13,544 bases of DNA, from NCBI GenBank assembly GCA_947476855.1, contig CANJSR010000081.1, positions 1 to 13,544 on the forward strand, in the 5' to 3' direction. The stretch comes from Acetobacteraceae bacterium (lineage in GTDB: Bacteria > Pseudomonadota > Alphaproteobacteria > Acetobacterales > Acetobacteraceae). Made by a program: the position numbers and the translations under genes. Positions 6,901 to 12,705 of the stretch are shown here, piece by piece (positions within the stretch are counted from its first letter, which is position 1; the number at the start of each line of letters is the position of its first letter). The notes below the pieces were generated by a model. That model worked only from the letters and a program-made list of their open reading frames with translations, searched no databases and had not been told where the DNA came from.

Positions 6901-8665
6901 CGTCCGGCCCGAGGTCGGGATCGTCGGCCCCCGGCTGCTTTATCCGGCGCGCACCGTGCAGCACGCGGGCATGTTCCTGGCGACCAACGGCATCGCGCGG
7001 CACGCCTTCCGCTTCGCCGGCGAGAACGACCCCTGCTATTTCGGCCTGGCGATGACCCAGCGCAACGTCATGGCGGTGACCGGCGCCTGCATGCTGATGC
7101 GCCGCGAGGTCTTCGACGCCGTCGGCCGCTTTGATGAGGCGCACCAGATCGTCAACAACGACCTGGATTTCTGCCTGCGCGTGCATCGGGCGGGCCTGCT
7201 GACCGTCTATACGCCGCACACGACGCTGATCCATCACGAACTGGCCAGCCGCGACAAGCTGAAGGACGTCTACGACTTCAGCCACTTCAACTCGATGTGG
7301 GCGGACCGGTTCACCGCGGGCGATCCGTATTTCAACCCGCGGCTCTATCGCCACGCCGATGATCATCGTCCGGATGATGAGCCGGTGGATACCGTCTTCT
7401 CCGGCCAGCCGCTGTTCACTCCGGACGAAATCCGCCGGCTGCTGGTCGTGAAGCTGGACCATATCGGCGACTTCATCACCGCCCTACCGTCGATCCGCCG
7501 ACTGAAGGAAATGTTTCCGGCGGCGAAGATCACCGTCCTGTCCGGGCCGGCCGCGCAATCCTTCGCGGCCTATGAACCCGCGATCGATGAGTTCATCGCG
7601 TTCGAGTTCTTCCACGTGAAGTCCGGCATGGGCCGCAAGGAAGTGACCGACGACGATCTGCGCGAACTCGGCGCGCGGTTGGCCACGCATCGGTTCGACC
7701 TCGCGGTCGATCTCCGCAAGCAGCCGGACACGCGCGATGTGCTGAAATACAGCCGGTCCCGCTATCTGGCCGGCTTCGACCACCAGGCGCAGTTCAACTT
7801 CCTGGATGTCGCGCTGGAATGGGAAACCGACCGCAGCCTGCACAACAAGCGCAACCATGTCAGCGACGACCTGCTGAACCTGGTGGAGGCGGTGGGCCAG
7901 GCGAGCCGGTCGCATCAGCCTAGCCTTACGGTCCCGCTTGCGGCCGCCGCCGAGACGCTGGCGCGCCTGCCGGATGATGTCCGCGCCTTGTTCAGCAAGC
8001 CCGTGGCCATCATCCACCCCGGCGTCGGATCGGCGGTGAAGCAGTGGCCGTTGCCCTATTTCTCCGCCCTGATCGACCTGCTGGTGGCGCGCAACGGGCT
8101 GAACGTCATCCTGATCGGCAGCCCCGATGAGGCGGAACTGGCGCAGGAGGTGATGGACGCGGTGGCCGACAAGTCCGCCGTTGCCTCGCTCGTCGGCAAG
8201 ACCCCGTTGCGGGAACTGCCGATGCTGCTGGCCAACGCGGTGCTGTATGTCGGCAACGACAGCGGCCCCAAGCACATCGCCGCAGCCGTGGGCGTGCCCA
8301 GCATCGGGATCCATTCGGGGGTTGTCGATACGATGGAGTGGGGGCCGGTGGGTCCGTCCGCCATCGCGCTGCGCCGCAACATGGCGTGCAGCCCGTGCTA
8401 CCTCGCGCGGGTCGACGACTGCCCGCGCGGCATGGCCTGCATGAAGGGGCTGGAGCCGACACTCGTCTATGAAGCGGCCGTCGCCATGCTGGCCAAGCCC
8501 GTTCCTCGGGTGGAACCGGTGCGTCTGGTCTACCCCGAGAAGATCGTGCGCCCGATCGAGACACCGGTTGCCGTCGAGGCACCGCAGGACAACCAGGAGC
8601 AGCCGGCCATGCCAGAACCGACCAAGAAGCCGCGCCGTCGCCGGTCCGCCAAGGCGGTCGCGTGA
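3917..8665 (+). CDS. Giant mosaic glycosyltransferase: beta modules + two GT2-like domains + GT9 (heptosyltransferase-like)
   Basis: The 1582 residues read as a cytoplasmic or membrane-peripheral glycan assembly enzyme; no membrane helix or signal peptide is seen. Order: basic, then acidic low-complexity N-terminus (1-70); a beta-rich region (74-184); three related modules (~210-308, 374-474, 505-612) sharing (D/N)GW..S, a (G/P/Q)DV....P motif and SGF/CGF, separated by Pro/Glu linkers; a first GT2-like domain (~648-885) with SPGDEL (735-740), YADET and FFKPDYSPDLLL; a second GT2 domain (~892-1150) with VSIIIPT, LNDDIEIE (976-983) and NDLDF (1081-1085); a GT9 domain (~1173-1525) with LLVVKLDHIGDF, HPGVGSAVKQWP, GNDSGPKHIAA and a Cys cluster (CSPC...C....C, 1491-1508); and a basic tail. 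The GT9 domain next to hldE suggests heptose or a similar sugar as donor. The ATG at 3917 has GGGA 4 bases upstream. Confidence 0.9.
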   Translation: MTSKKSSTSGRSQAVARKQGRRKAEPAATTLDETRPDETGPDETGPEEATAVEAAAPEQRPEPTPDVAPPTRVPVIIEVDPRVTGGFLLDRFDVMVRARIVSVSTIQSATLVADDGDRSTTTFGPTPSDMTQTLPNGMVVQQRTVQFNLARTRDRAGDPCPCRIIALDVNGEVYEQDFQLTIEPEGSPPVHVSDGPLLPEAAASGRVPAILYVERVAIDADGILTVDGWGISLSPVVIVQAFAGEMRVPAKIGIERGDVAAAYPAYPHSGSCGFRITAELPPDQRDIDSLRVEMLCREGLAHDVVMPVHHGDYSEPAPAAPEPPPVLSSFGGLAQSPSYSLTAGFNLSSGPVLSVLTGAPALPAPAPEPDRTVHMYCDEIRLEGDGQLVVNGWATSAAGIARVALMLGDDRVGVAELGHDRPDVGELHPEIPSARFSGFHFDRHVIERIEGEHRVSVIVTTGLGDDRIEETMVLATPAPPLPEPEPPPPPPTESGPEADPREMKFQLDSPRVVDGRVADTVTGRLTIDGWVLSRSAITGMEIWMGTQRLGDAHHGLARQDVGAAFPDWPNSVRSGFAFHCPPRSLRDGEHVIRLIVRCESGYVYEQSFQAEVKRADADRDSVNIRRRLPRIGRTFLQGLLDRMEHRPSFTVVLRQDGIVDAERLRTTFYSLTSQAYAAWRLIVLCDDAAAADAVRPIMDEIGTDLTWRASVLSVGDAGWTSPLARDPDAFHLMLSPGDELGVDALAELALGSGLHRDAGLIYADETRTSPISQEREPFFKPDYSPDLLLATNYIGRPWVATGALLARTGVTPESLHAQGEYDLVLHCAENAGLIHHVPKLLCQRGTDDLDTDAQCQAALQRAAERRGIEGEVLPTAVPQAWRLHRTAKVSGKVSIIIPTCAAHGYIETCITTLREKTAYKDFEIIVIDNIPDDQVAWKLFVEQNADKVVDIPDAFNWSRFNNRAAEQADGEFILFLNDDIEIENEDWLDVLLENAVRPEVGIVGPRLLYPARTVQHAGMFLATNGIARHAFRFAGENDPCYFGLAMTQRNVMAVTGACMLMRREVFDAVGRFDEAHQIVNNDLDFCLRVHRAGLLTVYTPHTTLIHHELASRDKLKDVYDFSHFNSMWADRFTAGDPYFNPRLYRHADDHRPDDEPVDTVFSGQPLFTPDEIRRLLVVKLDHIGDFITALPSIRRLKEMFPAAKITVLSGPAAQSFAAYEPAIDEFIAFEFFHVKSGMGRKEVTDDDLRELGARLATHRFDLAVDLRKQPDTRDVLKYSRSRYLAGFDHQAQFNFLDVALEWETDRSLHNKRNHVSDDLLNLVEAVGQASRSHQPSLTVPLAAAAETLARLPDDVRALFSKPVAIIHPGVGSAVKQWPLPYFSALIDLLVARNGLNVILIGSPDEAELAQEVMDAVADKSAVASLVGKTPLRELPMLLANAVLYVGNDSGPKHIAAAVGVPSIGIHSGVVDTMEWGPVGPSAIALRRNMACSPCYLARVDDCPRGMACMKGLEPTLVYEAAVAMLAKPVPRVEPVRLVYPEKIVRPIETPVAVEAPQDNQEQPAMPEPTKKPRRRRSAKAVA
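4010..4054 (+). repeat. Three in-frame 15-bp repeats encoding DETRP/DETGP/DETGP
   Basis: Units GACGAGACGCGTCCA (4010-4024), GACGAGACTGGACCA (4025-4039) and GACGAGACTGGCCCG (4040-4054) lie in the acidic N-terminal segment of the large transferase, followed by a degenerate fourth unit (EEATA). The 15-base length keeps the frame whatever the copy number, so it could vary between strains without inactivating the gene. Confidence 0.75.
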
Positions 8666-9426
8666 TGGACGATCGCGCGCTGCTGGAACTCGCCGTGGTG
8701 CTGGCCGACAAGGCCGCCGTGGTGATCCGCGAAATCCGCGCCCGCGGGTTCGAAGGCAAGAGCAAGGCCGATGGCTCGGTTGTGACGGAAGCCGACAACG
8801 CCGCCGAACTGATCATCGCTGCCGGCCTGCGCGAAGCCTGCCCCGACATCCCGGTCATCGCCGAGGAAGAGGCCGCGGCGGGACGCATTACCGAGGCCAG
8901 CCCCTGTTTCTGGCTGGTCGATCCGCTGGACGGGACGAGCGAATTCGCCAGCGGCGGGGACGACTTCGCGGTGAATATCGGCCTGGTCCGCAATGGCCGG
9001 GTCGTGCTGGGCGCCGTGGGCGTGCCGGCCACCGGAGAGATGTTCGGCGCGATCGTGGGGCAGGGGGCGTGGAAGCGCCTGAACGGGAAGGAAACCCCGG
9101 TTGTTGCCCGCAAGGTACCGGAGGAAGGCCTGACCGTCCTGGCCAGCCGGCGGCATGGCGACACGGCGACCCTGGATGCGTTCCTGCAAGGGCGGAAAGT
9201 GGCCAAGCTGGTCAATTTCGGCTCCAGCCTGAAATTCTGCCGCCTGGCCGAGGGCATCGCCGATCTGTATCCGCGCTTCGGCCGGACGATGGAATGGGAC
9301 ACCTGCGCGCCTCAGGCGGTGCTGGAGGCCGCCGGCGGCTCGGTCCGCACACTGGACGGCAAGCCGCTGCTGTATGGCAAGCAGGGCTGGGACAATCCGC
9401 ACTTCGTGTGTGCCGGGCGGGAGTAG
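8665..9426 (+). CDS. cysQ: CysQ-like 3'(2'),5'-bisphosphate nucleotidase / inositol monophosphatase family
   Basis: From the ATG at 8665 the protein has 253 residues, a normal length for CysQ; GTG at 8662 would add one residue. The family uses Mg2+ to remove a phosphate from 3'-phosphoadenosine 5'-phosphate, recycling the by-product of sulphate activation, and relatives act on inositol or sugar phosphates. Metal-binding motifs are intact: the Glu cluster AEEEA (66-70), DPLDGT (86-91) and WDTCA (211-215, Asp212). The segments WLVDPLDGTSEF, KFCRLAEGIADLYPRFG and TMEWDTCAPQAVLEAAGG are closer to CysQ than to SuhB. The start overlaps the stop of the large transferase (TGATG), so translation is probably coupled. 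That partner is unusual for CysQ and leaves room for a sugar-phosphate substrate. Confidence 0.85.
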   Translation: MDDRALLELAVVLADKAAVVIREIRARGFEGKSKADGSVVTEADNAAELIIAAGLREACPDIPVIAEEEAAAGRITEASPCFWLVDPLDGTSEFASGGDDFAVNIGLVRNGRVVLGAVGVPATGEMFGAIVGQGAWKRLNGKETPVVARKVPEEGLTVLASRRHGDTATLDAFLQGRKVAKLVNFGSSLKFCRLAEGIADLYPRFGRTMEWDTCAPQAVLEAAGGSVRTLDGKPLLYGKQGWDNPHFVCAGRE

Positions 9427-9450
9427 CGCTGGGGCTTGTCCGATGGTCGG

Positions 9451-9473
9451 GGGTGGGGGTGAAACCCCAACCC
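9451..9473. terminator. Possible bidirectional hairpin between convergent cysQ and the oxidoreductase gene
   Basis: GGGTGGGGG (9451-9459) can pair with CCCCAACCC (9465-9473) around TGAAA, with one mismatch. It lies in the 48-base gap between two convergent stops and reaches the edge of the minus-strand stop codon. There is no T-tract, so efficient intrinsic termination is doubtful. Confidence 0.35.
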
Positions 9474-9474
9474 G

Positions 9475-10902
9475 TCACCCCAGCATCCCCAGCCAGCGCA
9501 CCACCATACGCGTCCGGTCCGTGAACAGTTTCGCCCCGAAATAGGCGCCGACCGCGCGTTTGCCGATTTCCGCCCGGGTCGGATAGGGCACGATCATCCC
9601 GGCCAGCGCCGACAGCTTGATCCGTTGGGAGATCGCAAGCGTCCAGGTTCCGATCATCTCCCCCGCGTGGCTGCCCAGGATGCCGGCGCCCACGACCCGC
9701 CCGCGCGCGACCACGATCTTGATCATCCCGACCGTGTCCCGTTCGGCGATGGCGCGGTCGTTCTCATGCAGGTGCCAGCGCAGGATGGTGACATCCAGGC
9801 CGGCCTTGCGCGCCTCGGCCTCGGTCATCCCCACCTGCGCGAGTTCAGGGGCCGTGTAGGTCACCCGGGGCAGAGCGCTGTAGTCGACCTTGGCCGGCAG
9901 ACGGAACAGCGCGCGCCGGATGACGATGCCGGCGTGGTAGGAGCCGACATGGGTAAAGGCGCGCGGCCCGATGCCCACCGGGTCGGCGATGTCGCCAACC
10001 GCGAAGACCCGCCGGTTCGACACGCTGCGGAGGCCGGCATCCGTGCTGATCCCGGCGCGCGTTGCCGTGACGCCGCCCTTCTCCAGGTCGAGGTCCTCTA
10101 GATTCGGCGTCCGCCCCGTGGCCACCAGCAGATGGCTGCCGCTGATCCGTCTGCCATCTTCCAGCACCAGCGTGGGGCCAGGCTCGACCGCGGTGACGGC
10201 GGCGTTTTCCTCGATGACGATGCCGCGCGCGAGCAGCACGCCGCGCAGGGCGTCGACCAGTTCCGGTTCCTCCCGGTTGGCGATCGTGCTGGACTGCACG
10301 ACGGTGACGCGGGTGCCCAGGCCAGAGAAGGCCTCCGCCATCTCCAGCCCGATCGGCCCGCCACCGAGGATCAGCAGATGGTTCGGCTTCTCCGGCAGGC
10401 CGAACACGGTGGCGTTGGTCAGATACCCGACCTCCTGCAACCCCGGCACCGGCGGCACCGTGGCCCTGCTGCCCGCCGCGATGACGATCCGCCGAGCGGA
10501 GAGGGTCTGGCCGTTGACGGTGATGCGATCGGGGCCGGCGAAGCGGGCTTCGCCGCGGATCACGGTGGCGCCGAGGCCGCGGAACCGTTCCTCCGAGTCG
10601 ACCGGCGCGATGGCATCGATCACGCCCTGCACGTGGGTGTTCACCGCCGCCCAGTCGATCAGGGGCGCCCCGAAGCGGATGCCCAGGCGTTCGGCCCCAG
10701 CGCCGGCGCGGACGGCGTGTGCGGATGCGAGCATGGCCTTGCTGGGCACGCAGCCGGTGTTGAGGCAGTCGCCTCCCATCCTGTCGCGTTCGACCAGCGC
10801 CACCCGCACGCCAAGCTGGGCCGCGCCGGCGGTGACCGACAGGCCCGCCGCGCCGGCGCCGATCACGATCAGGTCGAAATGGGTGGGATCAGGTCGGGCC
10901 AT
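9475..10902 (-). CDS. FAD-dependent pyridine nucleotide-disulphide oxidoreductase (MerA/dihydrolipoyl dehydrogenase-like)
   Basis: The 475 residues have the full class I flavoprotein disulphide reductase layout. FAD-binding GAGAAG is at 15-20; the redox pair Cys46 and Cys51 sits in GGDCLNTGCVPSK; the NAD(P)-binding GGGPIG is at 180-185; the second FAD motif AVGDIAD is at 301-307; a dimerisation domain runs from about 345. At the C-terminus, where dihydrolipoyl dehydrogenase has a catalytic His in HPT..E, this protein has Tyr440-Pro-Thr..Glu445. It also lacks the MerA C-terminal Cys pair and the N-terminal HMA domain, so neither mercury reduction nor dihydrolipoamide oxidation is assured. GGAGGA lies 6 bases before the ATG, inside the end of the TVP38-like gene, which it overlaps by 14 bases. 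Substrate unknown. Confidence 0.88.
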   Translation of the reverse strand: MARPDPTHFDLIVIGAGAAGLSVTAGAAQLGVRVALVERDRMGGDCLNTGCVPSKAMLASAHAVRAGAGAERLGIRFGAPLIDWAAVNTHVQGVIDAIAPVDSEERFRGLGATVIRGEARFAGPDRITVNGQTLSARRIVIAAGSRATVPPVPGLQEVGYLTNATVFGLPEKPNHLLILGGGPIGLEMAEAFSGLGTRVTVVQSSTIANREEPELVDALRGVLLARGIVIEENAAVTAVEPGPTLVLEDGRRISGSHLLVATGRTPNLEDLDLEKGGVTATRAGISTDAGLRSVSNRRVFAVGDIADPVGIGPRAFTHVGSYHAGIVIRRALFRLPAKVDYSALPRVTYTAPELAQVGMTEAEARKAGLDVTILRWHLHENDRAIAERDTVGMIKIVVARGRVVGAGILGSHAGEMIGTWTLAISQRIKLSALAGMIVPYPTRAEIGKRAVGAYFGAKLFTDRTRMVVRWLGMLG

Positions 10903-11584
10903 CGGACTTCCTCCAGGTGCGCCAGGCGACCGGCAACAAGGACAGCAGCGCGAGGCCGATCAGCGGCCCCAGCACGGGCAGGGACAGGATGATGGACAGA
11001 TCCGGCTGGCCCCCGGTCGCCAGCACGCTGCCGATCCCGGCGCCGACCGAGGCGAAGACGAAGGTCCCGGGCGCGATGCCCAGCAGGGTGGCGGCGGTGA
11101 ACGGCAGCAGCCGCATCCCTCCCAGCGCGGCGGCCAGGTTGACCAGCCAGAAGGGGAATATGGGGATCAATCGGATCGCCAGCAGATAATTGAAGCCGTC
11201 CCGTCGCAGCCCTTCGCGCACCGTCTGCACGAAGGGGCCGCCGCGGCTGGCCAGGGACTCGCCGAACGCGGACCGTGCCAGGAAGAACAGGATGACCGCC
11301 CCCATGGTTGCCCCCAGCACCGCCAGCGCGCCGCCCAGGATGGTGCCGAACAGCAGGCCGCCCGAGATGGTCACCACCACGGCCTGCGGCACGGACAGCG
11401 CCACGAAGACCGCATACAGGGCGACATAGGCGATCGGGGCCAAGACCGGCCAAGCGGCGACCAGGGCTAGCAGGCTCGCCTGATGCCGAGCAAGCTCGTG
11501 CCAGCCGAGATACTCGGTGAGGCCGCTGAGCCAGACCCCGAGTCCCAGCGCCGCCAGGACCGCGAGCGGCAGGATGGATTTCAT
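10889..11584 (-). CDS. TVP38/TMEM64 (VTT/SNARE-associated, DedA-superfamily) membrane protein
   Basis: This is a 231-residue inner-membrane protein. Hydrophobic segments lie at about 4-20, 38-62, 66-102 (broken by Gly-rich turns), 133-153, 160-187 and 197-220, with a short basic C-terminus. Family marks are a GG.LFG...G......GATMGA...F..AR stretch (75-104), and RLIPIFPFWLVNLAAAL (138-153) followed by F.AAT.LGI.PGTFVF (162-177). The central R-x-IP-x-xPF motif is the signature of the VTT domain, whose members are linked to lipid scrambling or transport across membranes. The ATG at 11584 has AGGCGG 5 bases upstream. It leads a two-gene unit with the flavoprotein; the two families are often neighbours or fused, which suggests a shared redox or membrane-stress role that is still unclear. 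Confidence 0.88.
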   Translation of the reverse strand: MKSILPLAVLAALGLGVWLSGLTEYLGWHELARHQASLLALVAAWPVLAPIAYVALYAVFVALSVPQAVVVTISGGLLFGTILGGALAVLGATMGAVILFFLARSAFGESLASRGGPFVQTVREGLRRDGFNYLLAIRLIPIFPFWLVNLAAALGGMRLLPFTAATLLGIAPGTFVFASVGAGIGSVLATGGQPDLSIILSLPVLGPLIGLALLSLLPVAWRTWRKSDGPT

Positions 11585-11700
11585 CGACCGCCTGGCCCTG
11601 ACGAGGGGCGTTCCGGAGTCGGGCGTGGTCCACGGCGCATGGGAACTCTCTTTTTTCTACGTGCCATATAAGGTCTTGCCACAACGGGCAGCGTTACGCG

Positions 11701-11729
11701 TTGACGTTCGTGACCCTCCACCCTATAAG
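11701..11729 (+). promoter_or_regulatory. Sigma-70-like promoter of the rpmH-rnpA-yidD-yidC operon
   Basis: TTGACG (11701-11706) and TATAAG (11724-11729) are separated by exactly 17 bases, with one mismatch to each consensus hexamer. Transcription would start near 11736, leaving a leader of about 70 bases before rpmH. The leader has short GC stems (GGCCC/GGGCC near 11732-11747 and CCCGC/GCGGG at 11769-11773/11780-11784). Confidence 0.75.
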
Positions 11730-11808
11730 CCGGCCCCTGCGACGGGCCATCCGAAAGGGTGCGCCCGCCCCGCGCTGTTGCGGGTCCCAGGAGTCTCGGA
11801 GAGAAGAC

Positions 11809-11943
11809 GTGAAGCGCACCTATCAACCGTCGAAGCTGGTCCGCAAGCGCCGGCACGGATTCCGGGCCCGCATGGCCACTGTTGGCGGCCGCAAGGTGCT
11901 GGCCAACCGCCGCGCCAAGGGCCGCAAGCGCCTGTCGGCCTGA
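11809..11943 (+). CDS. rpmH: 50S ribosomal protein L34
   Basis: The 44-residue protein begins [18 protein letters not shown] and ends GRKRLSA, the near-invariant L34 sequence. It is very basic and is buried in 23S rRNA of the large subunit. The start is a GTG (read as Met) with GGAGAGA (11798-11804) placed 4 bases upstream. A longer in-frame opening back to 11701 exists, but it covers the promoter and matches nothing in L34. First gene of the operon; rnpA follows 25 bases after its stop. Confidence 0.97.
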   Translation: MKRTYQPSKLVRKRRHGFRARMATVGGRKVLANRRAKGRKRLSA

Positions 11944-11968
11944 GCGCTGCCAGGGCTGGTATGGTGCC

Positions 11969-12376
11969 ATGCCAGCAATCCAGCACACTCGGATATTGTC
12001 GCAGGACCCCGCATCGTCCGATGCGGTACCCTCGCATGCGGAACCACCCGGCCGGCTGAAAAAGCGGGCCGAGTTCCTGCGCGTGGCGTCCAAGGGCCGC
12101 AAGGCCCCGATGCCGGGCCTCGTCCTGCAGGCCATGCCACGCCAGGACGACCTTCCCGCCCGGCTTGGCTTCACGGTCACCAAGAAGGTCGGCAACGCCG
12201 TCGTTCGCAACCGCACCCGCCGCCGGCTCAAGGAAGCCGCTCGGCTGTTGCTGCGCGAGCATCCCGTCATCGGGGTCGACCTTGTGCTGATCGGCCGCGA
12301 CGGCACCCGCGCCCGTTCCTTCCCGGCGCTGCGCGATGATCTGGTCAAGGCGCTGAAGCGCGCGGGGGTCACATGA
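11969..12376 (+). CDS. rnpA: Ribonuclease P protein component
   Basis: The protein subunit of RNase P helps the catalytic RNA bind and cleave the 5' leader of pre-tRNAs. From the ATG at 11969 there are 135 residues. The conserved core begins at GRLKKRAEFLRVA (28-40), continues with LGFTVTKKVGNAVVRNR (66-82, the RNR-type RNA-binding signature) and TRRRLKEA (83-90), and ends with LVLIGRDGTR (106-115) and a final helix. The first ~27 residues are an unconserved extension; a TTG at 11996 is an alternative start. No strong ribosome site precedes the ATG, so translation may depend on rpmH. The stop overlaps the yidD start by 4 bases (ATGA). Confidence 0.94.
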   Translation: MPAIQHTRILSQDPASSDAVPSHAEPPGRLKKRAEFLRVASKGRKAPMPGLVLQAMPRQDDLPARLGFTVTKKVGNAVVRNRTRRRLKEAARLLLREHPVIGVDLVLIGRDGTRARSFPALRDDLVKALKRAGVT

Positions 12377-12705
12377 GCCTGGCGGCCCAACTCGCGATCG
12401 GGGTCGTGCGGACTTATCAATGGACGATCCGTCCCGTGATCGGGGCGAACTGCCGGTTCTGGCCAAGCTGCAGCGAATACGCCATCGAGGCCTTTCGCAG
12501 CCACGGCGCCCTCAAGGGCAGCGGCCTGACCACGAAACGCATCCTGCGCTGCAATCCGTGGCATGAGGGGGGAATAGACCTCGTGCCAGCCCGTAGCGCA
12601 GACACCGTTCCCTTGCGGGAGCACGGGCCGACAGCCGATCCGATCCTGAGTAACAGCGGTAAAGGCGGTCCGGTTCCGGGTCGCGACAGTCAAACGGGGC
12701 ATTGA
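12373..12705 (+). CDS. yidD: Membrane protein insertion efficiency factor YidD
   Basis: This 110-residue protein belongs to the YidD family, small proteins at the inner face of the cytoplasmic membrane that assist insertion through Sec/YidC. Family marks are an N-terminal amphipathic helix (residues 1-22), CRFWPSCSEYAIEAF (27-41) with conserved Cys27 and Cys33, a KG.....KRI..C segment, and RCNPW..GG.D.VP (59-72) with Cys60. Residues 73-110 are a low-complexity tail of the kind that varies between species. The start overlaps rnpA (ATGA) and the stop overlaps the yidC start (TGATG), indicating tight translational coupling. Confidence 0.95.
   Translation: MSLAAQLAIGVVRTYQWTIRPVIGANCRFWPSCSEYAIEAFRSHGALKGSGLTTKRILRCNPWHEGGIDLVPARSADTVPLREHGPTADPILSNSGKGGPVPGRDSQTGH

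Noticed and set aside
4721..7462. 913-codon open frame on the minus strand, antisense to the large transferase
   Set aside because: Stop codons are rare on the antisense of high-GC3 genes. The plus strand shows clear GT2 and GT9 motifs, and the antisense translation shows no recognisable domain.
8106..9302. 398-codon minus-strand frame across the end of the transferase and cysQ
   Set aside because: Antisense shadow; Arg/Ser/Pro-rich with no motifs, while cysQ motifs on the plus strand are intact.
9971..11470. 499-codon plus-strand frame across the oxidoreductase and TVP38-like genes
   Set aside because: It is a shadow of two well-supported minus-strand genes; its product is a low-complexity Arg/Gln/Pro/Ser-rich string.
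11673..11690. DnaA box near rpmH (CTTGCCACA), hinting at a replication origin
   Set aside because: Three mismatches to TTATCCACA, a single copy, no AT-rich unwinding region and no dnaA in the window.
11701..11808. N-terminal extension of rpmH to an in-frame start at 11701
   Set aside because: It would translate the promoter itself; L34 is about 44 residues and the GTG at 11809 has a good ribosome site.
11581..12702. 373-codon minus-strand frame across rpmH-rnpA-yidD
   Set aside because: It covers three unmistakable housekeeping genes on the other strand.
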